Positions 22,459-34,155 are shown, numbered from the stretch's first letter. The stretch is DNA of 64,000 bases from Cryptomeria japonica (GCF_030272615.1 NC_081405.1:649301420-649365419), one strand, 5' to 3'. Notes: a model not told the origin generated them from the letters alone. Program-made: numbers and translations.

Positions 22459-23192
22459 CATATCCATCAAATCATCGGTCAGTGCCACATCCTCTGTAGT
22501 GCTAGTGTGACATCTACTCCCACAAATCATACATAGATGGGATGTGGAACCATCTGCACTGGCCTCAACATCCCTCCTAGAGCATATAATTGAACAACTG
22601 GGACAGACATGCTGAATGGGCTGACCAAGGCCAGGTGGCTTAACTACTCGATTATCTTCTGGGCCAAGAGGGTGTGATAGCTATGTACCATGATGAATAA
22701 GGACATCAGTCAATGATGTGGCTACCTAAAGAGTTTGTAGCTCCATTGACTATTTTAGATTTATTGGGATCATCACATGCACCATGGGTTTGGGTGCTAG
22801 GGGGATGCAACTATATGGGTCTAGTACCCTCCGGTCTCTAGGTCTATCTTGGGTAGAGATGCCACCTCTACCTTGGAACTCTCTCATATCAAAATAGTTC
22901 GACCACTCATTAAGGATAAACTCACAATATAGTTTCCTCAAAAAATATAATGGAACCTTAAAATTATTGCAAGGTGGTTGGTCAAAGACCATCCACCACC
23001 TATCCCAAAAAGCATTTTTTCAGCAGCAAACGGCTACACCAATGTATTGGAAACCTCTTTGAATTAAGAGGTAAGGTCTCACCCATTTTAGAATCAACAA
23101 AAAGAGAACATATTTGTTCTTTACTTATGTTTTTCTCTTTGACTTCATTATATGATAACCCATTAGCATAAAAAGAACAACATCGATCCCTA
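22459..23192 (-). pseudogene. 3' half of the large exon, with a Cys-rich motif
   Basis: Downstream of the LTR element the frame continues RDRCCSFYANGLSYNEVK and then SKEQICSLFVDSKMG. A one-base frameshift follows near 23010, then WWMVFDQPPCNNFKVPLYFL and FILNEWSNYFDMREFQGR. After three TAG stops comes CPSCSIICSRRDVEAS, then HLCMICGSRCHTSTTEDVA. The two CxxC-type pairs (CPSC, CMIC) spaced about 20 residues apart look like a metal-binding finger, but I cannot assign a family. A donor is likely at 22458 (GTGTTTGG). Confidence 0.6.
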
Positions 23193-24114
23193 TGTTGGAA
23201 ACCAATAACACTGAGAGGGGGGGGGGGAGATTAGTGTTATAACAGAATGATAAGTTTTAATTTTAATATAACATGCATACACCAACCGGTATACCCGTAC
23301 ATACATAATTGAAAGAAGTAAAGCAACCAATAAGCTAATCATATAAATGATAACCATAACACTGAGATTTATATGTGGAAAACCTCAAAGATGAAAAACC
23401 ATGGTAGGATTTGTGACCCACACTATCAATCCACTAGCCATATGAAGATATATTATAAAATATGAGGGGCTTGCACTTATAGGAAGGCTTACAACCTAGA
23501 GCACATTGCTTAATAAATTAAGGAGCCTCATTGACTACACAAAATTCCAGACTACAATCGGGAGAAGTGTGAACTACTAAGATAGCATCTTCTATGATAG
23601 AATACTGTTCCAGTTTAAGCTTTGTTTGTTCCGGTTTGAAACCCTTAAACCCTTTACTGGAATAACCCTTACAATAATTTCCTCACATACATGATCTCTC
23701 TGATATATTTCGCATTATCTTACATTCACATATCTATATCTCTCTCAAAATCATCTAATCCAACTAACCTTTATACTCTATACAAATTTACATGCCTTAT
23801 GTCGGCTTACAAAGATATATACAATATCAAATTACATGTTGGCTAGATAACAAAAATGTATAAACATTAAAATAAATTAGCTGATTCCAGATCCAAGATA
23901 TGTTGTCCTTTAATACCAATAACCTTTACTAAACCATGTCATCCTGCAATAGTGGTAGCTAAAGAAATCCTTCTGTCGGTGTTGATGTCGCTGAAGTATC
24001 TGTTAAGTGCCTGCCGATACACCATAGAACCAAAACATGAAGCTAGAACACAATACCATGTTGCCATCAATGACAACAAAGTGAAACCAACCAAATGAGT
24101 GTCAATTGCCAACA
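23193..24114 (-). repeat. 3' LTR of the pol-less element
   Basis: It aligns with 29108-30044 over its whole length. The plus strand starts TGTTGGAAACCAATAACACT and ends GTCAATTGCCAACA. The run of Gs at 23216-23229 is the reverse of the C-rich box shared by the related LTRs. The polypurine tract (minus strand GCCAAAAGGGTATAT, 24115-24129) lies just outside. Confidence 0.93.
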
Positions 24115-24554
24115 ATATACCCTTTTGGCATTGATGGCAACACTCATGTGAAAAATGGTCAAGGTTTCATCTGCCGGTTTCATTCTACCCTCCTCCCCTT
24201 GAGCTGAATATGCAAAATACTCCATATCTCCAAAAATTCATGACTCCATGACTCCCCCTAGTCTATACAACTCCTTTTATTGCTTTCACATCTATACTAC
24301 TCCCTCTTTGACATCAATGCCATAAAAAATTCTAAAAGGAATGTCAAAGAAAAAGAACTATACAATGAATATCCCCAAAAATGTCTTACCAGAGCTTGAC
24401 AAATTTCAAACTTTTCGGATAAGCCTTCTCCAATTACTCAAGATAAGTATCTCAGCCAGTTTTGAATGTGCTTGAAATATATACAAGTCCATTCAATAAA
24501 TGTGCAAAATACTCTTTCTCATTTACCTCTGCCGATGTGGGCTTTCCCACCATA

Positions 24555-27480
24555 TCATTCTTTCTTATGTAGATTGAGTGAATCCAGCCAGGGACTCACC
24601 AAGCCTCTCAAACTTCTGTCTCTTCTTATTATTTTGGAGCTTTCCTTCTCAAGAACAAACATTTGCTTCTCCAAAATCAAAATTTGACCATGAATTGATG
24701 TAGTCAATGAAATCAGCTCGTCAAAGGAATTAGCTATACTTTCAATATTCTCCTGAATCTCTTTTATCTTTTTATCCACATTAGCTGTAAGTAGTTCAGT
24801 GTTACAATATACCCTATATATATTTGTACATTGATTCAAAGAATTTTTTATTAGGATCAACTTCTCCTCAATCTTTTTCTTCTCAGTTTCAATTACTTGA
24901 TCAAATGTAGCTCTCTTATCTTGAGTAAACCTTTCTAGTTCTTGGCGGTTCAAGATTTGCTACAAGGATTGAAAGTCCTTTGAAATATGCTTAGTGATTA
25001 TCTTAAGCTTGCCGAATGGGCTCACTTCATTTTTAATATTACACTCTGGGACCAGTCTGGGTAAAACAGTGATTGATTGATCTATAATCCCTTTATTTGT
25101 GGATCCCTCCTTCATTAGTTTTTGTGCTGCCATCATCATCAGCTCAGTGGGACTCATCTTTGAGATGTCTTTCTTTTCAACTTGAGAAGTGTTAATTGAC
25201 AATAATGATGGACCAACAAACCAATACCCTGCTAGATTCCCTTGTCTTCTCCTCTGAAGATTTATCATTTATAACCTCCTCACTTGCACTAGTGGCTTCA
25301 CCACTTGGTGTAGTCTAGGTAACTGTCGGTTCCTCTGTAGGAACTGTAACCTCAACTTGTACATTTTTAACCGGAGGAAAATTATCCTCAATATTAGCAT
25401 CCTGTACAATATTAGCTTGTTCACTCTCAGTATTAACCGGTATCTCAATATTTGTCTATACATATGTATTTACCAGGGGCTCAATTTCCACTATCTTAAT
25501 ATTTTTCAAAGCAGAGGGTGAAGTACCCATAATCCCCTTTCCTTTTCCTTCAACCAGGGTATCTATAGTGTCTTTCTTAGTTTCCAGTGAAGTAAAGAAT
25601 CCCCTATTTTCTCCAAGAAATTTAACCCATGCTCTTTGAGTCTACTTTATTATTTCATTTACTCTTCCCAGCATCAAACTAGTTATCCTATGTTTTCTAT
25701 TGAAAACTTTTCTATCTACCACCTCAAGTGTCTTATTCATTTCATCGGGAGAAATAGTAATACAGATAGATAATAGCTCTTAAATTTTAATATGTTTATC
25801 TTCCTACATAGCTGACAGTCTTCTAGCATCTAACATATTATAAAATTCAGTCGGTATTTGATTTTCTATTTCTATTAAGGCTTTCTTATAAATATCCAAG
25901 TATAGTAAGATTGCTTCCTCTACCTCTCTTTGTTCATCCTCTAAGTGATCATAGTAAAATTGAACATTCTTCAACATATGATATTTAATGATTTCATCTA
26001 CTAATTCTGCACAAGTTTTATGTGGAACCTTACCAGAATCAGTGTCATTCTTCTTCTTCCTCTTTGTAGTACCAGATGCAGCTGAAGGTGTTGCCTTTGG
26101 TGTTTGTTTTTATGCTGGTATTTTGATTGTGACCTTCCTAACCGGTTGCTTCTTAGCGTTTACCTTTGTTTCCTTTGGTTTCTTCCTAACAACCCTTTTA
26201 AATGCCAATGGTGTGTCATCCTCAAATTCTAATTCTGCAGTAACAAGCTCAATATGAATTTCAGGATCATTCCTCTTTCTATCTTTCTCCCATAAAAAAT
26301 CAATTAATGCTTTGATGTCCTTTGAGACCTTCTCCAAAAATTTGCTTGCTTTCCCTTCCTTCTTCTCTCTTCTCTTTTGGTTGAACTTTTTTTCAACCTC
26401 ATGAGTTTTTTGCTGTGCCGTACCAAAAGGCTTCTTTGCCTCATCTATTGGTGCATTAATCAACATTTTTGCATATGCATCAAGAATCTGTCCATCCACC
26501 TCATAACCCATTTATTCAATCAAAATATTTCGGGGCTTAAGTACTTCCATGAGTATCTCGTCCTTCTTTACCATGAAGCATATGTTGGTTGAATTTTTTT
26601 CTACAATATGCTCAGGTACTCTTACCCTAGACCTCATAGATTTCTGGAATGATTTGAAATATCTCCATACCTTATCATCCCTCTGACTTCCTAAAGAAAC
26701 AATTGATTATTTCAATTGTCTTCCTACCGACATGTCAAATGCCCATTGCCTCTTACCAAAACCAGGTATATCATTCATGAAATATAACATCAGGCAAACT
26801 AACAAGTTTCCATATCAGAATGTACCCTTCTTTTCACCCTTAATCTTCCCTAGATTTATTAACAACTCATCTAGCATCCAACCGCATAGATCTAATTTTA
26901 CATTTTCTCTCATCATTTTGTATGCAGCCAAAATGCATGAACTGGAAACAAAATTTAGTTGCTTTGACTGAGTTACCTTATACCCGATGATGATGCTACC
27001 AAATTTGATGTCTGTATTGGTGATAGTGCTCACTTTCATGGATCTTTTGTCAGATGTTGTGTCGGTGATCTTCCTCATGAAATCATTTGAAACCTTCTTG
27101 TTTGGATGTTGCCCAACTGATGGAAAACTAGTGATTGCTCGGATTGCTTCCTTAGTGATCTTGTAAGGTCTGTTCACCCATATAAATTCCCCATGTACTC
27201 TGCTCAAAATGTATCTGATTATCTCATCCTCAAATTCTAGATTCCAAAATGTCTATAAACCCTAGGTCTTCAATATGTTTGTATGTCGGTTTGATCTTTC
27301 CAAATTCTCCCATCAGTTCACTCATATACATGCCCTTACTTTTTGAAGTTCCCAAGTCCTTGATGTGACAGTGAATATATGCCCTAACATCCTCTACATG
27401 GACAACTCCCTCTAGAACACAAGACAATGATGCTACCGAATCTTCCAGGGTAGCCACATGTGGATACTACTTAAAGATTG
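24555..27480 (-). pseudogene. ORF2 of the pol-less element, unknown function
   Basis: Minus-strand pieces in order: 27230-27457 (VATLEDSVASLSCVLEG.., MSELMGEFGKIKPTYKHIED); 26815-27207 (SRVHGEFIWVNRPYKITKEA, NDFMRKITDTT, FGSIIIGYKVTQSKQLNF, then WMLDELLINLGKIK); 26110-26511 (VDGQILDAYAKMLINAP, then a Lys/Arg-rich tail); 24960-25463, low in complexity; and 24555-24953, a long heptad-like coiled coil (ETEKKKIEEKLILIKNSL). The globular part is followed by a basic, probably disordered segment and a C-terminal coiled coil. Its layout recalls plant retroelement-associated proteins whose core begins with an xITxEAIxxx motif, but this is inference. A clear relative lies at 49489-52440 with the same order. 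Confidence 0.75.
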
Positions 27481-28022
27481 GCCTCGGGTGGTCCTTGACC
27501 TCTACCACAATCAGGTTTGCAACAAAAATAGGAATAGATGATGATCCTACTTCCATGTTTAAAGATAAATACCTTTTGATTGCTCTCGATCGAAACCTCC
27601 AACAAATTCTTCCAGACACCAATGAGATCGCTCAAGAAGAAATCAGATTGCTATGTATTGCCTTAGATCACACTTAGTCACTTTGAATCGCTCTGTATGC
27701 AAGGTGATTAGCAATGAAGTGTATTCGACCTTCTTATTCTTCGAGAAAAACCTAATATTTCATTGACATAAATGACTGCCAATGAAAGATACCAGATCTC
27801 GCTCAGAACATATCCATGCCAGATAATCATCTCCAATATCTAGAACATCTTCCAGAACCTCTTCCTGGGGCATATGCAACATCTTCATGAATTTTTCCTA
27901 CCCCTAAGGTATCTACCTTAGTTACTAGATGAGCTCCTTGCCGGTGTAGGAGCATCTTCCTCTACTAGATAAGTAGCCAAGACATTCCCATCTGATGATT
28001 GTTCTTAAGTCTTTCTAACCCA

Positions 28023-29039
28023 TCACTGAGTATGATCTTGCTGGATTTCACTAACCTTCTCTTTTCCTTTCTCACTTGATCCTCCATTACCAACTGATGG
28101 ATTTATGCTTCTACAGAACTTAGCAATATGTCCAACCTCATTACATGCAAAACTTGTAACATTGTTCCTTTGAATTGCTTTTCTAAAACTGGTGAAATTG
28201 CTTAACCTGCAATGATTAGCCATATGTCCAAATTATCCACAAGAATAGCATTTAATATTCATTCTAAAATCTTCTATCTTATGACCAAACTTATTGCATT
28301 TATAACATTTACCGGGAGCAAAATCAGGGTTATGATTTGCTCTATTTCTACATTGCCTAGCCATGTGACCAAATCTATTGCAAAAAAAACATCTACCATT
28401 GAATTTATAAGCATTAAATTGCCTTACTAGCACCTTATGGTTTTGATCTTCATTAGCAGTACCGAAACTTTGTCCTTGCTCAAATCCAAGTCCACTGGAA
28501 TCTCCAATCTGCCTCTGTCTCTTCAATAACTTATCAAGTTGCACTAAGGTGATCTTGAATTTTTCTTTATACTCACTTGCAATAGTTAAATATTCTCTCA
28601 GCATTATCATTTGTCTCTCAAGCTCTTGTTCATTACTCTGGGATTGTGCCAAATTAGTTCTTAACATGTCATTTTCATGAACCAACCTACCACATTCTTC
28701 GAATTTGTTCTTTAGGGATACAACATGATTTTCTTCCTTCTTCTTTCTACCCTCAATCTCCTTAGACATCCTCATAAATATAACTTGCAATTCATTTTTC
28801 ATTACCATATTGTCCTGACTCAATTTCTGACATTTTTCCTTAAGTGCATCTTTCTCTTCATCATCCCAACTTTCTAAAAGTTCCTTTCTCCTAGCTTGAA
28901 AAAATGATAGCCTCTCTTGTAGGACAATAATGAATTCCTTAGAAGAATTCAATTCATTTTGTAGATTTAAGTTCTTCAATCTTTCAACATCATAATCTTC
29001 AAGTGCCATCTCAAGTTGCTTCTCCAAAGCCATATCCAT
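28023..29039 (-). pseudogene. Gag-like coiled-coil protein with four zinc knuckles
   Basis: I take the start as MDMALEKQL at 29039, about 55 bases inside the primer binding site; the frame is open further upstream. The first ~230 residues are a long coiled coil (RLKNLNLQNELNSSKE, FEECGRLVHENDMLRTN, LDKLLKRQRQIGD). Then come four CCHC boxes: CFFCNRFGHMARQC (intact), CYKCNKFGHKIEDF (last Cys is Phe), CYSCG-stop-FGHMANHC (TAA inside), and FACNEVGHIAKFC (first Cys is Phe). The usual capsid domain expected before the knuckles is not seen, so particle assembly by this protein alone is doubtful. The knuckles suggest RNA binding. Confidence 0.82.
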
Positions 29040-29092
29040 GGATTTTGGTTTCAGGATCTTCCTCAAGCTGTTAAACTTCCTTTGAGGCACAA

Positions 29093-29105
29093 GGCTTTGA
29101 TACCA
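29093..29105 (-). promoter_or_regulatory. Primer binding site, pol-less element
   Basis: The minus strand reads TGGTATCAAAGCC two bases inside the 5' LTR, one mismatch from the initiator-Met complement. Confidence 0.92.
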
Positions 29106-29107
29106 AT

Positions 29108-30044
29108 TGTTGGAAACCAATACCATTGAGAGGGGGGGGTGAATTAGTGTTATACCAGAATGATAAGTTTTAACCTTATTATAACATGCATATACCAATC
29201 GATATACCAGTACATACTTAATTGAAAGAAATAAAGCAACCAATAAGATAATCACATAAATGAGAACCATAACACACAAATTTATATGTGGAAAACCTCA
29301 AAGAGGAAAAACCATGGTGGTATTTGTGACCCACAATATAAATCCATTGACCATATGAAGAGATATTACAAAATATGAGTTGCCTCCACTTGCAGGAAGG
29401 CTTACAACCTAGAGTACACTGCTTAATCACAAAAGGAGCCTCACCGAATACACAAAATTCCAGACTACAATCCGAAGAAGTGTGAACTATTAGGATAGCA
29501 TCTTTTATGCCAAAATACAGTTGCGGTTTAAGCTCTGTCTGTTTTGGTCTGAAACCCTTAAACCCTTTACCGAAATAACCCTTACAATAAATCCCTCACA
29601 TACATGATCTCTCTGATATATTTTGCATTATCTTACATTCACATATCCATAACCATATCTTTGTCAAAATGATCTAATGCAACTGACCTATATACCCTAT
29701 ACAAATTTACATGCCTTATGTCAGCTTACAAAGATACATACAATATCAAATTACATGTCGTCCAAATAACATAAATGTATAAACATTAAAATCAATTAGC
29801 CGACGCCGAATCCAAGATATATCAGCCTCTAATACCGATAACCTTTACTAAACCATGTCAGTCTGCAATACTGGTAGCCAAAGAATTCCTTCTACCTTGT
29901 CAGTGCCGGTGCCATTGTCGGTGAAGTATCTGTGAAGTGCTTGTCAGTACACCATAGAACCAAAATAGGAAGCCGGAACACAATACCATGTTTCCATCAA
30001 TGACATCATAGTGAAACCAACCAAATGAATGTCAATTTCCAACA
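29108..30044 (-). repeat. 5' LTR of the pol-less element
   Basis: It is the partner of 23193-24114, with the same termini and the G-run at 29131-29139. Small indels explain the 15-base length difference. Confidence 0.93.
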
Positions 30045-30322
30045 CCCTATAGCTTCCCCATTTTGTAATTTGATTGGAAAGTTCCTTGGCACTACTAGCC
30101 AATGATTCTAGGGCTATGGCAAGGGATGCATGATGCTCATGCTTGGATGTTTTTCAGTCTATTCACCAGTCTATTTATTTTGGCAGTGTTTTGTGCTAAC
30201 TGGTTTATCAAATCCTCCTGTGTAGCTTGTGAACGGTCTACAAGAGGAGCTGGAGGTGTATCCTGACGGTTTGGTTGTGGGTTCTCCTATGGGTTTTTAC
30301 CTAAGTTTTAAGGTGTGTCTTG
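30045..30322 (-). pseudogene. 5' half of the large exon of the unknown gene
   Basis: The acceptor CTACCTCCCAG precedes 30322. The frame reads QDTP, a TAA, NLGKNP, a TAG, then ENPQPNRQDTPPAPLVDRSQ and ATQEDLINQLAQNTAKINRL. A frameshift near 30150 leads into HASLAIALESLASSAKELSN and QITKWGSY, which runs through the CCCTA target site. The segment is a Pro/Gln-rich stretch followed by a probable helix. Confidence 0.6.
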
Positions 30323-30459
30323 CTGGGAGGTAGAATTTTCATAATTTGATATTCATAACAAAAAATTAAAAAATCTAATCAAAACCAATGAATTTGAATT
30401 TAAATTGCAAATAAAATTAATCAAATGCAAAAAATAAACAAATAAAATATGTTTCTTAC

Positions 30460-30514
30460 CTCTTTCCATGGCGTTTTTGTGTGGTTTTTTTATAGTTTGT
30501 GCATGTTTTTCCAT
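30460..30514 (-). pseudogene. Possible first coding exon of the unknown gene
   Basis: An ATG at 30514 opens MEKHAQTIKKPHKNAMER and reaches a strong donor, AGAG/GTAAGAA, at 30459. Its phase does not match the best frame of the next exon, so the link is tentative. Confidence 0.35.
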
Positions 30515-31136
30515 TTTACAAACCCTTATCTTCACTTGTGGCCGTAGGTTAAAATGACCCAATCGGCCGCAGTGGATTTTTTTTATTGACAAAGAAGTGC
30601 GTACGTGGTTTAGAAACTAAAACCTTGTATGAGGTTTTATTTTCTAAACCACGTACGAGGTTTTAAAAACTAAACTGTGTATGTAGTTAGTATACTATAA
30701 ACTTTGTATGCAGTTTACCTTCGTTTAGGCTCAGCAAAACGAGCCCTTAACATGTACGGTATTTTTTAAATTTGAAATACCCCAACACATTTGTTGTTTT
30801 TTCAAGTTTTTTTTGGGTGTATACACATTTTTGCACACCATCTTGGTGCACACACCCATATATGTCCTCTATTTGGAAAATAAAAGTTGGAGAAAAATAA
30901 GTTCGTTTTCATTTTGTTTGGTGACACTGACTAGAACCCCTGATTTTCACTAATTTTCAGCAATAATTTTTTTGTCTTTGAATATATAAACAAATGTCAA
31001 TTTTTTTAATTTAAAAAAAATAAAATAACAAAAATAAATTTCATTATTATTTCTATATTTGATTAGTTTACATCATTTTTAAATTCAATTTAGAAATTTC
31101 ACTTTTATGTGGTCGAAGTTAAACAGTTTTGGTTGT
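30515..31136. other. Non-coding stretch with a strong hairpin
   Basis: It contains the hairpin at 30600-30657 and repeated TTTAGAAACTAAAACC / AACTTTGTATGCAGTTT-like units to 30720. The remainder is AT-rich and without a recognised gene. Confidence 0.5.
30600..30657. repeat. Near-perfect 58-base hairpin
   Basis: The 17-base arms, CGTACGTGGTTTAGAAA and TTTCTAAACCACGTACG, are perfectly complementary. Inside, TAAAACC pairs with GGTTTTA around an 8-base loop, with a single mismatch between the two helices. Confidence 0.9.
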
Positions 31137-31141
31137 GTTGG

Positions 31142-32745
31142 TGATGGGGTTCACCTAGCTTACTCACACTTTACCTAGTTGGTGTTGCTCAATTTCACCA
31201 ACCTCTCTAGGTCTAGCTATGCACTATGACCTCCAAGTACTTCTCAACCTCTTCTAGGGCTTGCTTCTTGTCAATCTCAAGGTGTTTGTATCAAGTGTTT
31301 AACTAGGAACCCTACCATTTCAAAGTGTTTCCCACATACTCATTCTTGCTCTCTTGTCTTCAACTTGTCAATTCAACCTCCTACTATTGTGAGTTGTTGC
31401 AGAGGTGTGGAGGTGGATTTTAACATGAAATTATTACCATTTGGGTCCATTTGTGGTTTGCATCCATTATCTTTCTTACCGATTTCACCATTTTCCCTAG
31501 AAAAGGGCTACAAGGAATGAGCCCCTATTAGGCCTCCAAAATCCAGTTTTTGTGGGTTTAGAGGAAAACATTCCAAAAGAGCCTACAACAAGGTTTGATT
31601 TTATTCAATCATACAACTATCCCCAATTTATTTTTGTGGTTTTGGTTTCCAAACTCATTGTACCCAAAAATGAGGGTTTACTAAGATTTTTAGGCCTCTA
31701 AACAGACAGTGACTGGTCAAGTTTGTGGAATGGGCATCATGAGGTATTTTCAAGGCTTCTCCTTGCTATGGAAACTTTTTATGAACTTCATAGATCCCTC
31801 CAAAAGGTTTGGTTGTGGTTTTGTGCTCACCCCTGCACTATGTACTCAAATTTCATCTTGTCTTCTCTAGCCGGGTTGCTCCTAAACTCGCTTAGAACAA
31901 GGTGGTAGCCATATCAAAAATAACCTACAAAAATTCTTGCTACACATAGACACTATAAAATTGGTTGTCCTCTATGTCCCAATAGGCTGTGATGGTAGCA
32001 TAGAGGGATTTTATGGGGTAACCATTTTACATAAAATTGCTATATACAAGCCAAAACTAGCTGATTGCAAACAAAACTATGAAAACACCAACACGCACTA
32101 ACTACAAAGATTGAAATGAATTAAATGAACCTTAAAAATACCAAGGAAACTCAATACATTACTGGATCAATGGATTCAATACATTTGTATTCACATTGTA
32201 AGCAAAATAAGCCAAAATAATGACAAACAATCCGAAAATGAGTAGTTTTAGATTGTTGATCATACAAAAACAAAACTCCAACCTTGGTAACCATGCAAGA
32301 GGAGGTTTTTATAGTATTCTCCATGTGTGGAGGAATTCTAGGGCATTTTTCTATCCCTAACTCCATCGTTAAGCATTTTAGGACAAAAGTTGTCATGACA
32401 ACTTTTACAACTTTGCACTTTTTGCTTTGCCAACCTATAAAACCTATTTTAAGTCATTAATCATGAATTTTTAAGCATTCCTAAGACCATAATAAACCTC
32501 TCTCATTCTCATACCAAGTTTTACCACTTTTGACCATCAAAAAGGTCAATTTCCTACCCAAACCACTACTTATGCACAAAATGCAAACCTATGAAGAAAC
32601 TAACTCAACTAGGCCTACACTTGACTCATCACACTCACTCTTGGACCCTCCTAGAGTCCTTATTAAGTACCTGAATTGGCTAAGGTCAGTACAAGCCAAA
32701 ATTGAGAAAAGACTATAAGCCTAAGTCCTAGGTGCTCCTGCACCA
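31142..32745 (-). repeat. 3' LTR of the second chromovirus
   Basis: The plus strand starts TGATGGGGTTCACCTAGCTT and ends AGGTGCTCCTGCACCA, matching 37387-38991. The minus-strand polypurine tract (TTTGTTTGGGAGAA, 32746-32759) follows. Confidence 0.94.
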
Positions 32746-32765
32746 TTCTCCCAAACAAAAGAAAA

Positions 32766-34155
32766 CTAAGTCTCGTCCTTGGGAATCAGATTCTGATCAA
32801 TGCCTAACTTCTTAAACTCTATCTCAAGCACCCATGTAGCTTCAACATCATCCATACCTTGCCACTTGATTAGGTGCTCCCAATAGATTTGATGCCTTGT
32901 CTTCTTAGCGATCCTTGAACTCAACACTTTTTTAGCTTTTGGATTTGGTTTTGCTGGTAATTGTAGGTTGTTTGCATCATCTGATACCTCTGAGTGACTG
33001 CAATCTGAACCTTGAATTGGTCCTTTGTAGGAAACTAAGTCTGCAATGTTGAAAACCGGTGACAATCCTATGTCACTAGGTAGGTCCACCTTGTATGCAT
33101 TTTCTCCATACTTGGCTAGAATGGCACATGGACCCACCTTCTCATTTGCAACTTGTTAGATACTCCTTGCTGTAGCCTTGCTTTGTTCAGATGCACCATG
33201 ACAAGATCTCCTACTTGGAATTGTAGGTTCGTCCTTCTCTCATCAACTTTTTGCTTGATTTTTCTTGTGTTCTCCATCAATTCTTGCTTGATTGATTCAT
33301 GTACCTCCTTCATTGATTGAGAAAAGTCTTTTGCATATCCATTTCTTGTTGCTACATTACCTAAGTCTCTTAGCTCCAATATACCCCTTGGGGGAACACC
33401 ATAGACCACTTCAAAAGGGCTCTTGCCTATGGTTCTATTTATTGAGTCATTATAAGAATATTCAGCTTGTGATAGCACTTGATCCTATGTCTAACCATAA
33501 GTTCCCTAAGCTTCTATTCACCAGTTCGGCCTGCCCATCTGTTTGTGGATGGTAGGTTGATCCAAAAGATAGGTTGGTGCCAAGCTTTTGCTAAAGTGTT
33601 TTCCAAAAATGACATGAACTTTGAGTCTCTATCTGAAATAATGCTCATGGGTAAACCATGTATCCTTATCACTTCCTTAAAAAATAAATGAGCTATTTGG
33701 CATGCATCATGTGTAGTCTTGCAAGGCACAAAGTGGGCCATCTTACTAAATTTGTCCATAATGACATAAATGCTAACAAATCCCTACTTTGTCCTTGGTA
33801 AACCTACTACAAAGTCCATACTAATTCACTCCCAAGGTCTATTTGGTATGGGAAGAGGTTGGTATAAACCGACATTTGAAGAAGTACCCTTGGCCTTTTG
33901 GTAAACTATACAAGTCTCCACATACTTTTTCACATCTTGATTCATCCTTGGCCAATAATAATACATCTGAACCAACTCTTGAGTCTTATTGACTCCAAAA
34001 TGACCACTAAGGCTGCCATTGTGCTTCTCTTGTATGAAATTTTCTCTCATTGACCCTCTAGGGACACAAAGTTGTCCACCCCTAAACAATAGTCCATCTT
34101 GCAAAGTAAAATCTGAATACTCACTATGGAAATGATTTTGGTATTCCTTACACAC
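32766..34155 (-). pseudogene. Integrase and chromodomain of the second chromovirus
   Basis: The zinc-binding domain reads NGSLSGHFGVNKTQELVQ and, later, CIVYQKAKG: the second Cys of the HHCC finger is Tyr. Core motifs are SMDFVVGLPRTK (first Asp, with a TGA just before and a TAG just after), then FSKMAHFVPCKTTHDA and ISDRDSKF (second Asp). A frameshift near 33540 removes the Glu region from the frame. The C-terminal block has SQAEYSYNDSINRTIGKSPF and, in 32766-33137, SPVFNIADLVSYKGP followed by YWEHLIKWQGMDDVEATW, the chromodomain. It would act in nuclear integration and chromatin targeting if intact. Confidence 0.9.

Larger units (their letters stand above)
23193..30044 (-). mobile_element. 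LTR retrotransposon without pol: coiled-coil/CCHC protein plus unknown ORF
   Basis: This is a complete 6852-bp element on the minus strand: LTRs of 922 and 937 bp with TG..CA ends, an initiator-Met primer binding site, a polypurine tract and a perfect 5-bp target duplication. The internal 5 kb encodes, in order, a coiled-coil protein with four CCHC knuckles (about 28020-29040) and a second long ORF (about 24555-27480) of unknown function. I find no protease, integrase, reverse transcriptase or RNase H motif. It is therefore a non-autonomous element that must have moved with borrowed enzymes. The ORF2 relative at 49489-52440 shows that the second protein is a conserved part of a lineage, not a one-off capture. 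It is broken by several stops and frameshifts. Confidence 0.9.
23188..30049. other. Target site duplication CCCTA around the 6.85-kb element
   Basis: CCCTA is present at 23188-23192 and 30045-30049, exactly at the LTR edges. Joining the flanks through one copy restores an open frame of the interrupted exon. Confidence 0.95.
19685..30514 (-). pseudogene. Decayed multi-exon gene of unknown function, split by two LTR insertions
   Basis: On the minus strand a series of protein-like blocks is bounded by AG acceptors and GT donors. From 5' to 3' they are a possible first exon (30460-30514), a large exon (30322 down to 22459), then exons at 22243-22317, 22063-22137, 21860-21929, 21679-21725, a duplicated exon (21515-21582 and 20067-21297), 19863-19976, and a terminal exon with a TAG stop (19685-19747). 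The large exon contains the 6.85-kb LTR element; one copy of the duplicated exon contains a solo LTR. Removing each insert with one copy of its target duplication restores a reading frame across the join. Several TAG stops, one TAA and at least two frameshifts show it is inactive. I do not recognise the family. It could be a host gene or the gene of an old DNA transposon. Confidence 0.7.

Noticed and set aside
24960-25463. Separate genes in the ORF2 middle region
   Set aside because: The frames are short, low in complexity and fall between ORF2 blocks; better read as frame-shifted parts of ORF2.
9085-29105. tRNA gene fragments at the TGGTATCAAAGCC sites
   Set aside because: Each is only 13 bases and sits at an LTR edge, so they are primer binding sites and not tRNA genes.
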